Origin: Maylandia zebra
Lineage: Eukaryota; Chordata; Actinopteri; Cichliformes; Cichlidae
DNA length: 64,000 bases
Assembly: GCF_041146795.1 (NCBI RefSeq)
Contig: NC_135169.1
Span: forward strand, 14,050,352 to 14,114,351
Direction: 5' to 3'
The notes beneath the pieces are model-generated. The model did not search any database. It saw nothing but the letters and a program-made list of their open reading frames with translations, and was not told the DNA's origin. Positions within the stretch are counted from its first letter, which is position 1, and each line of letters opens with the position of its first letter. The position numbers and the translations under genes are program-made. Below are positions 34,131 through 46,513 of this stretch, one piece after another.

Positions 34131-37100
34131 TGTGCACTGTAACATTTTAATCTCACTTTATGCTAACTCATAGTTAGTTGGTAGTTCTGATAGCTGCATT
34201 TTTATGACATAGACCCACGTTTTGCTTAATTAACATGTTTCACAAGTAAGAAAACTGTAGATTGTGCGAAATATACAGTCATTGTTAAATGTTAATGCTT
34301 CGAAAAAATGTATCATTTACTTTTTAAAACCAAATAAAACAATAGCAGAGATGCAGACAGCTGGTTTAACACAGTTGTAGCAGTTTTGTATCCACAGCCT
34401 GGAAGAGATTAGCTTTCACAGAGTTAGAGCTGTTACACAGTATAAGCATATCTACCATTATATTGACTGACTTTCATTTCATATCAAAGACTAAATCATA
34501 TAGAAATAAGGCGCATGATACTGTGCATGTAACAAGTGGCATTATAAGGAGCACGAAAAAGTAGTGGACCTTGCAATTGTATACTTCCGATCATTCACAA
34601 ATGTCACTCTTATTTAAAACAGTTGTCATTTGAACCACTAGATGTCAGTAAAGAGTTTCTCCATGGCCTGCAAGCGCTTTCATTTATCCGAGTTTTTTTT
34701 TCCAATCTAACATTTTAAGCTGATTTTACTTCACTTTCATTATGTCCAGGGACCCTGCTCTTATGATGTTTCTTGATCTTCTCAAGCTGAAAGATTAGAA
34801 ATAAGGACAGTGAATCATGAATTAAGCCTAATTAACCACATTTGTTGGAAAGCTGATTTCATTTTCACTACTCTCAGGCATGATTACATCCAGACCTGTT
34901 GAACAGATCAGGAATTAAAACAATTAAACTTGGGAGCACTGTGAAATAAGAGAGGGCCAAATGAGTAAACAATATAAAACTAAAACTTAATACATAGGAA
35001 ATCCAGAAATAAAAACAAACACAAAACACTGGATCAAGGACACAAGACCATGACATCCAGGAGCGGCGGGCCTACCAAAGCTATTCAAAGAGTGCAAGAG
35101 AAGAGTCATCCAGGAGGTCACAAAACAAAACAACTTCTAAAGAACTGCAGGCCTCAAGTACGACTTGCTGTAGCTTTTGGATCCATGAATTCTGCTCTGT
35201 ACCAATAAAATCCTGGTGGAGAATGTTCAGCTATCAGTTCATCCCCGAAACTCATAAAACACAAAGCAAATCTACTTCTGAAAGGCTAAAAGACAAATAA
35301 ATAAAGACTAGTTTTTGCAAAGGCTAGTTTCAGTAATTGATTAATGTCTTCTGGTTTATTGATAGATATAGCCATATAATATGGCTATATCATAATAATA
35401 CAGCAAAAGGGAACTGATATCATTTACAGACATGTAAATGATATCGGTCCAAAGTTTCTTATTTGTCCATCCATACATCCTCTTCTCCTTATCAGAGTAG
35501 GAGGGGGAGCTGGAGCCTATTTCAGCTACCATAATGCAAGAGGCCGGGTACACTCAGGAGCCACCAGTCCCGTCACAGGGGTAACAAAAAGAGACACAAC
35601 ACCATTCACTCTCAAATTCACACCTGTGGGCAATTTAGAATCACTACTACTAGAATCACTTAGTGCTAATCACTGCACTGCCAGCACGGTGACACGGTCG
35701 TTAGGACTTTCTTACTTGCTTGGTGTTTCCTGTACTTAATGCTCATGTCCCAGTGTTTTATATGCAGCATCAGCTATGATACATTTTCTCACTTTCTTAC
35801 TCATATTTTTGGCAATCTCCATCCAGGAATTTGCTGGCGTATGTGAACACTTATGCTGAAGCTACATTATTCTGTCCAAAAAAGAAGGGAGAAATGCATA
35901 GAAGGTACCGACACTACTTAACAGGCCTATTAAGAGAGAGATATGCTACACGTCAACAAAACGTAGCTACATTACCAGAGTGGTACATATCAGGTCATGG
36001 TGTAAGTTATGGTGCAGGGGCTATAGGTATGACATATCTACATTGTAGTTTTCACACAGAGCTATAAATCCCGTGTGAGACTTTTTGTTGGCTTCCCTTC
36101 TATTTTCTTAATTTTCATTCAACACTTTCCAAACAGACTGACTACACCAACAGTTTCATTTTATAAATTTTTACATTCTGGTATTTTGTCTTAATTCTAT
36201 CCCTAGAGGTTAAAAACACATTTTCAGTGACTCGTCTGGGTAAATAAATGTTTCACTGAGTCATCTGGTGGTCCAAAGGGGTATTACACATAGATGCAGC
36301 CCAGTGCCTGTTCAGCCTCTGACTTATAGTCACCATCATATCATTTATATTTCAGATCTGATCGCTGGCTATATCCTTTCAGACTAATGCTATTCAAAAT
36401 AGGAGTAACTATCAAAACACACAATTAGTAAATTAAATAGAAACTTCACAACATACAGGCTTTAACAGATTCAAACACTAATGGTTTGCTCTAAAATTAC
36501 ACTAGCTACTTCTCCTTTGATTGGAGTAGATGATGGACATTGATTAAACTTCTGTCTCAACTTGTGAACACTATTTTCAGTTGTCTTCGCAATGCATGAT
36601 GATGCAGAAATAACATAGAATGAAACCTAATTAGAGGCCTGGATGTTTTTAGTAGCACATATCATCAGCATCAGTTTGTCAGGTCCCAGGGTCAATGCTT
36701 GTAAGTGCCCTGTGTTGTAAAGCAAGTTGGGCTGGTGGTGACTAAATAAATAAACAGTTTTTCAAAATTGGAGACATGCTTTGTTTAAAAGAAAAATGAG
36801 AAAGTGAAGAAACAGAGCAAGGCGAGAAAAGGAGAGATAAGAAGGGATAAGGAGGAGTTGTGTCCTGTTGTTGCTGCTGCAGAAGAGACTGGACATGAGA
36901 CACAACTTTAAATCAAACTCATTGTTTAGATGTTCAGAGAGTGCAGGATAATTGATCATGATGCTCAGGTATACTCGGGGCTAAAGTACGGCGTTGTCTT
37001 TTTCTTTTCTGCTCTCAAAGCTTACTCAGACCCTTGTACTGGAGTGAGTAACCATGGTTACAGAAAGCCTCTCTGTGGCTGTCTCTCTGAAACACTCATG

Positions 37101-37300
37101 ATTCATAATAAACAACCTCAGGTCATTATGTCCATGGAAAATGAAGAATGTAACATTACTGCCATTTTTATTTATAACATTAATTACTCCATTAAACAGA
37201 AAAAAATATGCACTCTACATCATTAATCTGTTTTAGAAGGTAATAGTGAAACCTTCACTTGAGTGGCCTACAGCTAGCAAGATAGTGTTGGCATCCATTT
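34131..37300. other. Non-coding stretch with diverged repeats
   Basis: Holds an inverted copy of the 6.6/7.2-kb repeat at about 34870-35060. A common teleost-type interspersed repeat occupies 35465-35645 (GGAGCTGGAGCCTATTTCAG, TTCACACCTGTGGGCAATTT); related pieces occur at about 46060-46150 and 59940-60260. No gene is supported. The frame at 35831-36067 has no recognisable domain. Confidence 0.4.
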
Positions 37301-37307
37301 CAATCGC

Positions 37308-37350
37308 AATCTGAATCAGAGTATTGTATTAATCCCTAAGGAAATTGATG
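37308..37350 (-). mobile_element. LINE 3' tail fragment
   Basis: On the minus strand it reads TTTCCTTAGGGATTAATACA followed by CTCTGATTCAGATTG, like the CR1/L2-type 3' ends at 11.17 and 26.7 kb. It is very short and 5'-truncated. Confidence 0.4.
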
Positions 37351-38118
37351 ACTATTGAGCTCAAAGTGCTCATGAGCTACTTCATTAATATTGAATTCTG
37401 CAATCTATTCTAAATTCAGAAATTTCATATTTTTAACGTGTCCAAATATGTTATTAGTTGAGTAGATGTATAAAATAAGTTGGTAAATAATGTGTTAAAT
37501 CATCTCATCAGAAATTACAGATTTGGACAGAGTTTGATTGATGCATGCTGAGAGAGGGCAAAAAGAGAGAGCATAGGAGATTAAGAGTGCAGGAGATTGA
37601 TGAGGAGAGGTGAAAGAGAGGCCAGACAGAGATGACAGTTTAAAAAGGACCATCATGACACAATAAGGAAATAGCAAGCAGCTTAGGAAAACTTTAAAAT
37701 TGGATTAAATACTGACAAATACAAATAAATAAATTCTAGCAAAGTTGAAAAACTCAAATTGTTCTTGTTAGAGTTTGTATTGTTGATTGTCATTTATGCT
37801 TAGAAATATTTAACCATAGATGCTTAGAGGTGTATAATCAATTGTGTAGTGATAAGTTGTGTGATCTTTAACAGGCTACAGAGGCTTGGTGTGCATTCCA
37901 CACCTACATCCTGGGAGCATGAGAGAGGTCATACCTTCTCTTATTGTTTTATGGTAGGATTAACGTAGTTACGTCTGTTCTAGTCTAAGTGCTTTTTGTG
38001 TATAAATGAACTGCTGGACTTCCTTACTGTGTTATCTAGGATGAGGGGGGGTCTACCCTCTTCCTGACCAAGGATGTTTGCTTGCGTGCTTTTATGACCC
38101 TTTGATCAGCAGTACCCG

Positions 38119-38119
<1 letters not shown>

Positions 38120-38177
<58 letters not shown>
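38120..38177. repeat. (CA)n microsatellite
   Basis: A pure CA run of about 58 bp. Confidence 0.95.
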
Positions 38178-38179
<2 letters not shown>

Positions 38180-38565
38180 CAAGGTACTCTTTGTGTGTAT
38201 GTAGACGTCATATGTTAATGAACCTATGCATATTCATGTAACCTCAATAAAAGGACAGTGGTACGGGAGAACGGACGAGAGCAACTGGGGTCAAGCGAAG
38301 GGACGGCGCTCTGTCCGGTCTCTCCCGTGCACGAGTAACATGAAGAACTTTGCCTACTTGTGTCTTGCTTTGCAGTGTAATTATATTGTCTTCAACGTTC
38401 CAGCGGATGGGTTCAAGCTACAAACCTATCAGTTCTGTTTGTTCATTTCAGCATCATTCAGTAGAATTGAGGGAGTAACCATGGTTAAAGAAAGGCTCTC
38501 TGTTTCTGTCTCTCTGAAACGCTCACAATTCATCAGAAACAACCACAGGTCATTGTGTCCATGGG

Positions 38566-39740
38566 GACCAGCACCCATGCAGAAGAGGCCAGCCGCCCAG
38601 CCCGGGCAGAGCAACTGCCTCTGCAAGCACCCTGGGCAATAGAGGGATATTTAGCATAAATATTTTAAAAGCAAATGCCTGTAAATGGTAATAAAACATA
38701 AGATTTTTCCATTTTACTATTGATGGCAGTGTCTGTTAATGTTAAAGAAAATGTACATAACTTTGTTTTTTGGAGTTAAACAAAATGCAAATGGTACAAT
38801 GGATCTACTGTAAATCTATCGAAGTCTTGGTTTCACCGTTTATGGAAAAGTCTGTGAACTTCCTTAAAAATGTGGATAATGTACAGGCAGAGAATTATTT
38901 TTAAAGTTCAGGCTTAAGACACTTTACCGTGGGGTTTGTCGATAACTTATGGACAGTCTGCAGGGTATGTGTTGTTGTACACAATGGGTAATTTCATGCC
39001 AGTGGTTTTTAGTCATTTAAAATCAAACTCTGGTTTGTTCGCTGTTTGCCTTGGTGTGGTTTGTTTCTGCAGGTGTGAACAAAGTAATGACTTGGGTGCA
39101 AAAACCAAAACAGACCCATCAAGAAGCCATACATGCTATTGATTCTGAATGTCTGTACAGGTTTGCAAATAGCTGTGGAATGAATGCAAATTGTCCTCAT
39201 TATCAAGTAGTCCAGAACACAGCAGCTTCTTCCTGTATTTACTTTTGTTGCTTCCACCTCTGAGACATCTGGCAAATAAGGGGACTGAATATTCTCACGT
39301 GGTTTGCAGTAACACATTTTAGGTCATTTGGATTCTCCTTAGTGTGAAAAAAATCAAAACACTTCGAAAAGCTGCAAGTTTTCCAATTCAACAACTGAGT
39401 AAATGAACTAGGTGTGAAAATGCCTGCCTGAGTCTGCTATCTCGCTTTTAATGAAACAGTTACTGGCAAACAGCTGCTGCAGCCTCTGGAAGACATGTCA
39501 GTCCTCATGTTTGAGGTTTGAGTTGCAGAAAAGAATTTGGTGTCACACACAAACAGGTACACTGGTAGTAAACGTTTTAATACATAACTACAATCACATG
39601 TTACCCAACAGTAAGTTAAACACGTTGACAAGGTCAATAACAATTTACAGTCACAACAAAACATTTGCAGCATGAAACTAACATCTGAGCCAGGACTTCT
39701 GCATAATTTTAACTCTATAATGAGTTTTTAACTCTATAAT
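38566..39740. other. Non-coding; nothing recognised
   Basis: AT-rich intergenic DNA with no supported coding frame or repeat end. Confidence 0.35.
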
Positions 39741-39746
39741 CTATAA

Positions 39747-39781
39747 CGGCTTTCTTACCAGGAGAGCTGGTGAGAAAGCCG
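39747..39781. repeat. 15-bp-arm hairpin
   Basis: CGGCTTTCTTACCAG and CTGGTGAGAAAGCCG pair over 14 of 15 positions around a 5-nt loop. It lies about 290 bp upstream of the L1 ORF1 start and may be part of that element's 5' region. Confidence 0.6.
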
Positions 39782-40234
39782 AGAAAGACAAAGCTGATTC
39801 TGCGTGAGAGGTAAGTGACGGAAGTGACGGACAAGGTAAGCGACTCATGTTGTAACTGACGTCAGACGCCAGAGATTTTGGCGGAAAATTAAAGCGAATG
39901 GTAGTTTAGAATTGAACAAATTCCTTTAAGCTTCAGTATTACCAAATACACTTATCAATTGTCTTATAACTAACAACATTTGTCTAAATCATCTCCAACA
40001 CCCTTGACAACGGGGAGAGTTTAGAGGCTCTCCAAGATTACATCAATCAGTGCTTCCAGGATCTTGTAATGAAGAAGGCCCAGAGTGCTTCCCCAGCCAA
40101 ATCTGAGACACCGTCGTCGAAAAGACTTTACCCGGCAGATTCCCCCGGCTCAACATCGCCAGCCGGCAAAGATATTGCCGACATACTGGAGTCAATCGAC
40201 AAACGATTGTCCATTTTCAATGCAAGGCTGTCCT

Positions 40235-40745
40235 TGTCAGGCTCAGGAGAAACTCAGAGGCAGACCCTTTGTAAAGTTTCACAATTTATTTTACACAGAC
40301 ACCAGGTGCAGATATATACAGGTGAGGGGGTACGGGAAGAGGGTCTTCGGAGAACACAGGCACGGGAAGGGGACACATGGGGCTATATACACAATCCTTC
40401 GCTGATGCTCAGGCTTTAGCTCACCAAACAGCGGTCCTCAGGCTGACGAGAAATCTGGCACAGGGAGGAAGAACAGGTAAGTTGCGGCACGAAAGAAACT
40501 CGTGGAAAAGCTCAGACTTGCAATGACACTGACAAGTGTTACACAATAATCCAGCGAAGAAGCATTCTCGGCAGCCGCCTTAAGAAGTGAGCGTGGTGAT
40601 GAGACGATTGCTTGCAGGTGTCTGAGCCAGGGGCTGGAGTCGTCATGACTACGCCCCGGTAGAGCGCAGGAGGAGAGAGAGACGCAGCACAACAGAAACA
40701 CCTGTAGCCATACAGAGTCAGCCAAGAATGCACAGGGTCATGACA
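40235..40745 (-). mobile_element. Solo LTR inserted in L1 ORF1
   Basis: A 511-bp element with TG...CA ends and a 5-bp target duplication GTCCT (40230-40234 and 40746-40750). On the minus strand it starts TGTCATGACC, has AATAAA near its 3' third and ends GAGCCTGACA. No internal region is present. The L1 ORF1 sequence flanks it on both sides, so the LTR element arrived after the L1. Family not identified. Confidence 0.8.
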
Positions 40746-42109
40746 GTCCTTGATGGAGATTCTTCACCGAGAATTTAAATGCTTGCGAGAATCAGCAGCA
40801 GGTGGAAACGCTCGCTGCTGAAAATGCCACGCTAAGGGAGTCGGTGAAATGTCTCACAGAGAATGTTACCCAGCTCAATAGAGAAAATAACAAAATGAAA
40901 GAAACAGTTATTGATCTACAAACTTGTGGCATACGTGATAATCTGGTATTTTCTGGTACTTCAGAAGCCGCTGGAGAGGACGCAGAGACTACAGTAAAAA
41001 GCTTCATCAAAACCCACCTGAAGCTGCCGGAGGACACGGTGAAGAACATCGCCTTTGATAGAGTGCATCGCATCGGCCCCATGCGGGCTGCGACCGGGAG
41101 ACCACATCCTATTGTGGCCAAATTCGGCCACTTCAAACAAAAGGAACAGGTGAAAAGTCGCGGCAGGGAATTAAAAGGAACGGACTTCAGCGTAAACGAC
41201 CAGTTCCCAAAAGAGATCCTGGAACGACACAGGGTCCTCTTCCCAATCCGACGCGGCTTCATCCAGAAGGGCTCCCACGCTGTGGACGTGGATGGACAGC
41301 TTTACCACGACCCCAGCATCTCTCCGTGGCTGTACTAACTTCAGACCAGATAAGAATCCGCTACACCCTTTCCCTATCCACTCACACTAACTTGCATTAA
41401 CATCTGTTTAACTTATGAGTATCAAATCACATCTTAAGTGTGATTTCATAGCAGAATTAACACCGTCACTCTCCGTCAGTGATTTAATTGGAATGTTTCC
41501 GGGGGTTTTTTTCTTCATGCAAACGTACACCTATCTGGAACAACCCTGACATATTACAAAACAATAATATGATAAACTTTTCAGATTGGAGTGGTAAAGG
41601 AATCAAATATTAGAAGGAACAGAATTTATTTCATTTGACGGACTAGTTACACAATATGGGATCAACAAGAAAAGATTTTTAGAATATCAACAAATTAAAT
41701 CCATAGTAAAAAAGAAATTTAAACTGGGTCAAGTTGAACTACAAACACCACCAAGTGTAGTTCAATTTCTTACTCTTAAAACCCCAAAATTACTATCCAA
41801 AATATACAGAATGCTTTCTAAAACAGATGAATCAATATCACTTCCTATTGCAAAATGGGAAGCGGATTTATCAGTTAACTTAGACCAAAACTTCTGGTCT
41901 CAGATTTGCTTAAAAACCTTTCATTTAATTAGAAATCCCAATCTTCAATTAATTCAATACAAAATATTACATAGAGTGCACTATACAGGTCATCGGATGT
42001 TCAAGATGGGCTTTACGTCTACCAATAACTGCTCACACTGCCAAACCAATTCACCGAACAATTATATCCACGCTCTTTGGTTCTGTCCACCAGTACAGAA
42101 GTTTTGGCA

Positions 42110-42790
42110 CGAGATGGCCTATCTCCCACCACCACTTCCCCTGCCAGTGGCAGACGCCCTCAGACATCGGTGCGTTGTTGGTTTGTTTGTGTCTGGGGAT
42201 GGGCGTCCAGGTACACACCGGCTCACTCCTTGGTGGCCGCTTATCGGGGCCTGGAGCCTGGGGCTCGCTAGGGCCTCTTCGGAGGTGGGGTGCCCTCGGC
42301 CTCTCGGCCTGGGGCTCGGTCACTCAGGCACAGCTGGCTGTCGGCGGAGCTCACGGGCGCGTCACTGCAACCCCCCCTGGATTCTGCTCCGCGGCTGCTG
42401 AGTGAGCCCTCATCTGGGACTCTCCTCAGCTCTTTCTGGGACAGTGGCGTGGCTGCCCCTCTGTTGGTCTTCCTTGGTCTCTTGTGTTCTGGGGGCCTCT
42501 GGATGTCTGGAGTTTTGATCTCCTCCATACCTGCTTCATGCCCTGGAGGACGGGGCTGTGGCCCCCCCACACCCTCTAGCAGATCATTACATGAAGGAAC
42601 CTTTTAAATACAAGCGCGTCCATGCTCACAGGTGTACACACGGGTGATCACACACACAAACTACACCCTTTTTGGCTCCTACCTCAAAGCACACTGTGCG
42701 CTGTCGATCTTACATGCTGCACAATAATGTTTAATATTTAGTATTTACTGTTATAGTCACATATATCATCGTGATATTGTTAATTATATT
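42110..42790 (+). repeat. L1-3'-region-like repeat, copy C, joined to ORF2 end
   Basis: From CCTATCTCCCACC to about 42790 this matches copies A and B, but the first roughly 230 bp of copy B are absent. The join to L1 ORF2 falls on the shared block GGCCTATCTC. This links the repeat family to L1 3' sequence. Confidence 0.6.
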
Positions 42791-44847
42791 GGTCTCTCTC
42801 TTGGGAGAGAGAGAAAGCGAGTTTTGAGATGTGAGAGATTTGTGACGTTTAGTGTGTTTGGAGTGTGTAGTTAATGTGTTGTCTTGTGTAGTTAGTGTGT
42901 AGTGTTGTGGATAGTTTTGTGTTGTGTGTCAGAACAATGAGGTGACTGCTGTCTCCAAGTATAAAAGAGGAGTGTTACACCTGCTGCTGTCAGACCTGCA
43001 GGTATCAGGCTGCGATGTTCTCCTTTATAGTGGACAGAAATTATTTTTTTGGAGTGGCATCTTATTGAATGCAGAACAGCTGATTGTTCTGTAAATAGTT
43101 TGAAATGGTTATTTAAAAAATCAAGGTAAAAGTTAAATGGATGCAAATAACTTTGTTGTTTGCAAAACTTGTGCATATGATTTTAAAATTGACAATTTAT
43201 ATTTGCATTTAAAGTTATGAAATATGATTCATTAAACATGTTTGTGGTTGTTACAATAAAAAAATGTAACTTTTTCTACTTTGATTTTATGTTTTTTGTC
43301 TGATTTTAGATCAATTGTGTTAATACAGTATGTCAAAATAAACTTTCTAAAACATAAAATTCATGAAAGAATCAGTGTAAATATGATGACGTTAGAAAAA
43401 AATGTAACAGTTTGCAGTTCTAGGAAGGATGATTAAGGCTGATTCACTCAAAGCTGAGTGCTTCGACGGATAGTCATACATAGATTCACCATGGCAACAG
43501 GTAAATACTCTACTTGAGTGCAGTGGATTGAGGACTGTGCTTCATTGTAGACCATTATTTATATTTATCTTTCATAAAAAAGGGAAAAAACTATTTTTTC
43601 CTGTTCAGGGTTGTTTACTCCTCATTTTACCCAACTTCATTTTTACTTCATGCTGACAAACCTAGACTCTGGCCAAATGATGCATTTAATGTTTACATCT
43701 AATTAATCAAATAAAGATACAAATATCAATCAAACAGAAAAGACACATTATATATCCAGTGAAACCAGTTTTTGTGATTTCCAACACTTATACATACACT
43801 GGACATTTAAACATTTAATGACTACATTTGAACATTTACACATATTTCAACATGAAAAACAATAAGAGTGCACTTGGATTGTCTGCAGCCTGGATTTGAA
43901 AACTACTCTAAGCTACATTTATTTTTAGGTTTTTTTGGATGTTGGAGAACCAGAAAATTCATCCACCATTGCTACGATTGCTGTCTGCATTAGTCACACT
44001 GCTATCATGTGTAGTATTAAAACCACATAAAGTTTTCCTTTTTTTTTAAAAGCAACATGTTTTTTTTTCTCAGAAAGCTCAGAAGCTGCACATGAAACAA
44101 TAAAACTAATGCTAACGTAGACAGGAAACACTACATGTGGCAAGGCAAATTTATTTTGGGATCATCTACCTGCTTCTCATTACACTAGCACTCTTGCTAT
44201 CCTTCTTCACTCAATCCACAAATCTTCTTTGTGGTCTTCCTCCATCTTCAAAAGCATTTGTCCAGTATAAACATTGTATCTCCACTGTTTCCACTTTGCT
44301 TTTTTTTTTTGTCTCTGAACTGCTCTGCCTTGCCTGTTCCTCTAATGTACTAATTTCTATTTTTTATTTTTTTAATTCTGGTCTCTCATAATCAAAATCT
44401 TAACATCTCCAACTCTCTGACCTTCAGCTCAGCCTGCTGTCTTTCTTTCCCACCATCCTAAATCCTACATCACAGCCAACCCTCAATGTTTGACCAAAAA
44501 AACATATAACATACCACCTGGGCTCTTTACAGTTAATTTTAACAAACTGTTAAACAATATTACATGAACAGAAATACATTAATAACTAAACCTAACACTG
44601 AAGAAGTTCAAAATGTTTGAAGAAAAAAATTATTCTTTAATAAGCAGTTTGGCTATGCATGGAGCTGCCTTATGCCAGCAAACACAATATTTCAAAATAC
44701 CTATGATGACAACAGTAGCTCCCATAGCAAAAACAAGTGGCTGAAAAAATGTAGCTGGATCACACGCTTCCAATCTCTGGTCAATCTCAAACCCTTCTGG
44801 TACTGGTACTGTTGGTGAGAATTAGAAGAGAGGTGTCAGACATGATC
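42791..44847. other. Non-coding; nothing firm
   Basis: Begins with GT-rich sequence (42830-42925) that may still belong to a retroelement 3' end, followed by AT-rich unassigned DNA. No gene is supported. Short hydrophobic frames such as 44137-44391 lack any splice or family support. Confidence 0.35.
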
Positions 44848-44849
44848 TA

Positions 44850-45194
44850 CAGAGTGGGCCGTTTATATGGATACACCATAATAACATGGGAATGGTTGGT
44901 GATATTAAAGTCCTGTTTGTGGCACATCAGTATATGTGAGGGGGCAAACTCCTCACACCACACCATTGTTTTTCTTGTGACATTACCAATAAGTTTGAAG
45001 TGTCACATGACCCTCTTCCTATTGAAAAAACAAAAGTTGTATCCAAGATGGCCGACTTCTAAATGGCCACCATGGTCACCACCCATCTTGAGGAGTTTGC
45101 CCCCTCACACATACTAATGTGCCACAAACAGGACTTTAATATCACCAACCATTCCCATGTTATTACGGTGTATCCATATAAATGGCCCACCCTG
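44850..45194. mobile_element. Hairpin MITE with TA target duplication
   Basis: A 345-bp near-palindrome. The left end CAGAGTGGGCCGTTTATATG and the right end (complement) CAGGGTGGGCCATTTATATG start inverted arms of over 100 bp. The arms include CATGGGAATGGTTGGTGATA and GGACTTTAATATCACC. It is bordered by TA on both sides (44848-44849 and 45195-45196), as for the Tc1/mariner group. It carries no coding capacity. Confidence 0.8.
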
Positions 45195-45196
45195 TA

Positions 45197-46202
45197 CTAT
45201 TATTGCTTTATGCAGTCTCATCAACAACATGTTTACAGAAGAATACATAAAATTAAATTAAAAGATAAATAAATGCATGTTCCTTTCTCACAACAACAAT
45301 CTGACACCTGTACTACAAAGCAAGGTTTGGATCTCAAAGAGTCAGCTCTGGGTTTTCAGCGTTGAGCTACATTCACAGTGGATTCTGGTTCAATGAAAAG
45401 TTAATGGCATTGGATGACTTCAGATGAGTATAGGCAAAGTAACCTTCAACACAGGTGAGTGTGAGCGGTGAGTGCTTGAAGCTACTACCAATGAGAATGC
45501 AGTATGCAGTGTACCACCGAGTGACGTTTGACCTGGAAGTAAATACAGTTGAGGTTACCTAGGCAATGGAATTATGGGATGTGTGCATGTGACCGGTCGT
45601 CTTCAAAGCAATGTGCAACGACTTAATCAATTCCAGTTTGGATGCAGCTTTAGGAAAGCGGTTCACTTCTTATTGGGCTACAACACCACGTGAAACTCAA
45701 TTGCAGACCTAAGGCTGATCAGTCAGTTATCTGGAAAACAGCATCAGTAAGAAATTCACATTCACTTTATTACTGACTTCATTAGGTACAGGATGTTCAG
45801 CTGCTCATCAGTTCAGGCATCTAGTCACCCATTTTCATAGTTTTAACTGAATGAAACTAGGCATGGGGGAGAAAGGTGATATGAGTGACTGTTAATGTGG
45901 CACCAACAGCAATTGGGTTATTTCAGTTTTTCAGAAACTGCTGATCTGCTGGAATATTTCAACACAACCATATCTAAGATTTACCGAGGATATCCACCCT
46001 CAAGTGACACCTAGAGGAACAGCAGTTTTTACATGTTGGCTTCTTTTGAGCATCAGTACACTTTGGACAGGTAGGCAGCCTATCACAGGGCGGCACACAG
46101 AACCACAAAAAACATTCATTCTCACATTCACACCTACAGCCAATTTAGAATCAATAGTCAACAAAGCAAGCAAGTCTTTAGACTCAGGACAGAAGCCAAC
46201 AA
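45197..46202. repeat. Unassigned DNA with common interspersed repeats
   Basis: At about 45755-45995 the sequence (ACTTTATTACTGACTTCATT, TTTCAGAAACTGCTGATCTG) matches a repeat widespread in fish genomes. 46060-46150 is another (CACATTCACACCTACAGCC). No host gene is visible. Confidence 0.4.
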
Positions 46203-46309
46203 TTGGGGGTGGGTTTAAAAATCAATTTCCAGATTCAAATCATTTTTAGTTTGAATAATGCGATATTGATTAATTTTTGATTGATTGATTTTGTTCCACA
46301 CAAAGTTGT

Positions 46310-46352
46310 AAACACAAAGATGTAAACACTTTATGTTTACATCTTTGTGTTT
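46310..46352. repeat. Perfect 18-bp-arm hairpin
   Basis: AAACACAAAGATGTAAAC and its exact complement GTTTACATCTTTGTGTTT flank a 7-nt loop. Role unknown. Confidence 0.85.
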
Positions 46353-46513
46353 AAATCTTTACTTCCTGCACAGTGCTCTCTCTCAGTGTACTCAGAGCCG
46401 TTTACCATCAGAAATCTCTGTTTATTACACGATTCGCTTACGACTCTGCTGTTCAGTGCTCTCCACCACTATTTTTTTGTTTGTTTCTTCTTTTAATGAC
46501 AAAAAAGCCTAAT

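Larger units (their letters stand above)
37040..38565. repeat. Direct repeat of about 100 bp, 1.4 kb apart
   Basis: The segments at about 37045-37140 and 38462-38565 share GAGTAACCATGGTTA, CTCTCTG, GTCTCTCTGAAAC and AGGTCATTATGTCCATGG / AGGTCATTGTGTCCATGG in the same order. Between them lie a LINE tail, a CA repeat and an unassigned segment with a CAATAAAAGG signal near 38245. The origin of the duplication is unknown. Confidence 0.55.
39990..42790 (+). mobile_element. Degenerate L1 retrotransposon, ORF1 and ORF2 end
   Basis: The 5' limit is uncertain. ORF1 starts at 40069 and its frame resumes after an inserted solo LTR, running to 41338. The coiled-coil region (ETLAAENATLRESVKCL) and RNA-binding core (IRDNLVFSG, FDRVHRIGP) are typical L1 ORF1p. 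After about 200 bp, only the C-terminal end of ORF2 remains (41620-42120: LPIAKWEADLS, ILHRVHYTGHRMFKMG, NNCSHC, ALWFCPPVQKFW). It then passes at GGCCTATCTC into the 3' repeat also found at 8 and 23 kb. Most of ORF2 is missing, so the copy is dead. Confidence 0.75.

Noticed and set aside
35831-36067. 78-codon plus-strand frame
   Set aside because: No recognisable domain, no supporting splice sites and no paralogue. Chance frame.
38210-38430. LTR-like stretch with CAATAAAAGG and a GC-rich leader
   Set aside because: It resembles the R region of an LTR, but I could not find matching TG/CA ends or a target duplication, so no element is called.
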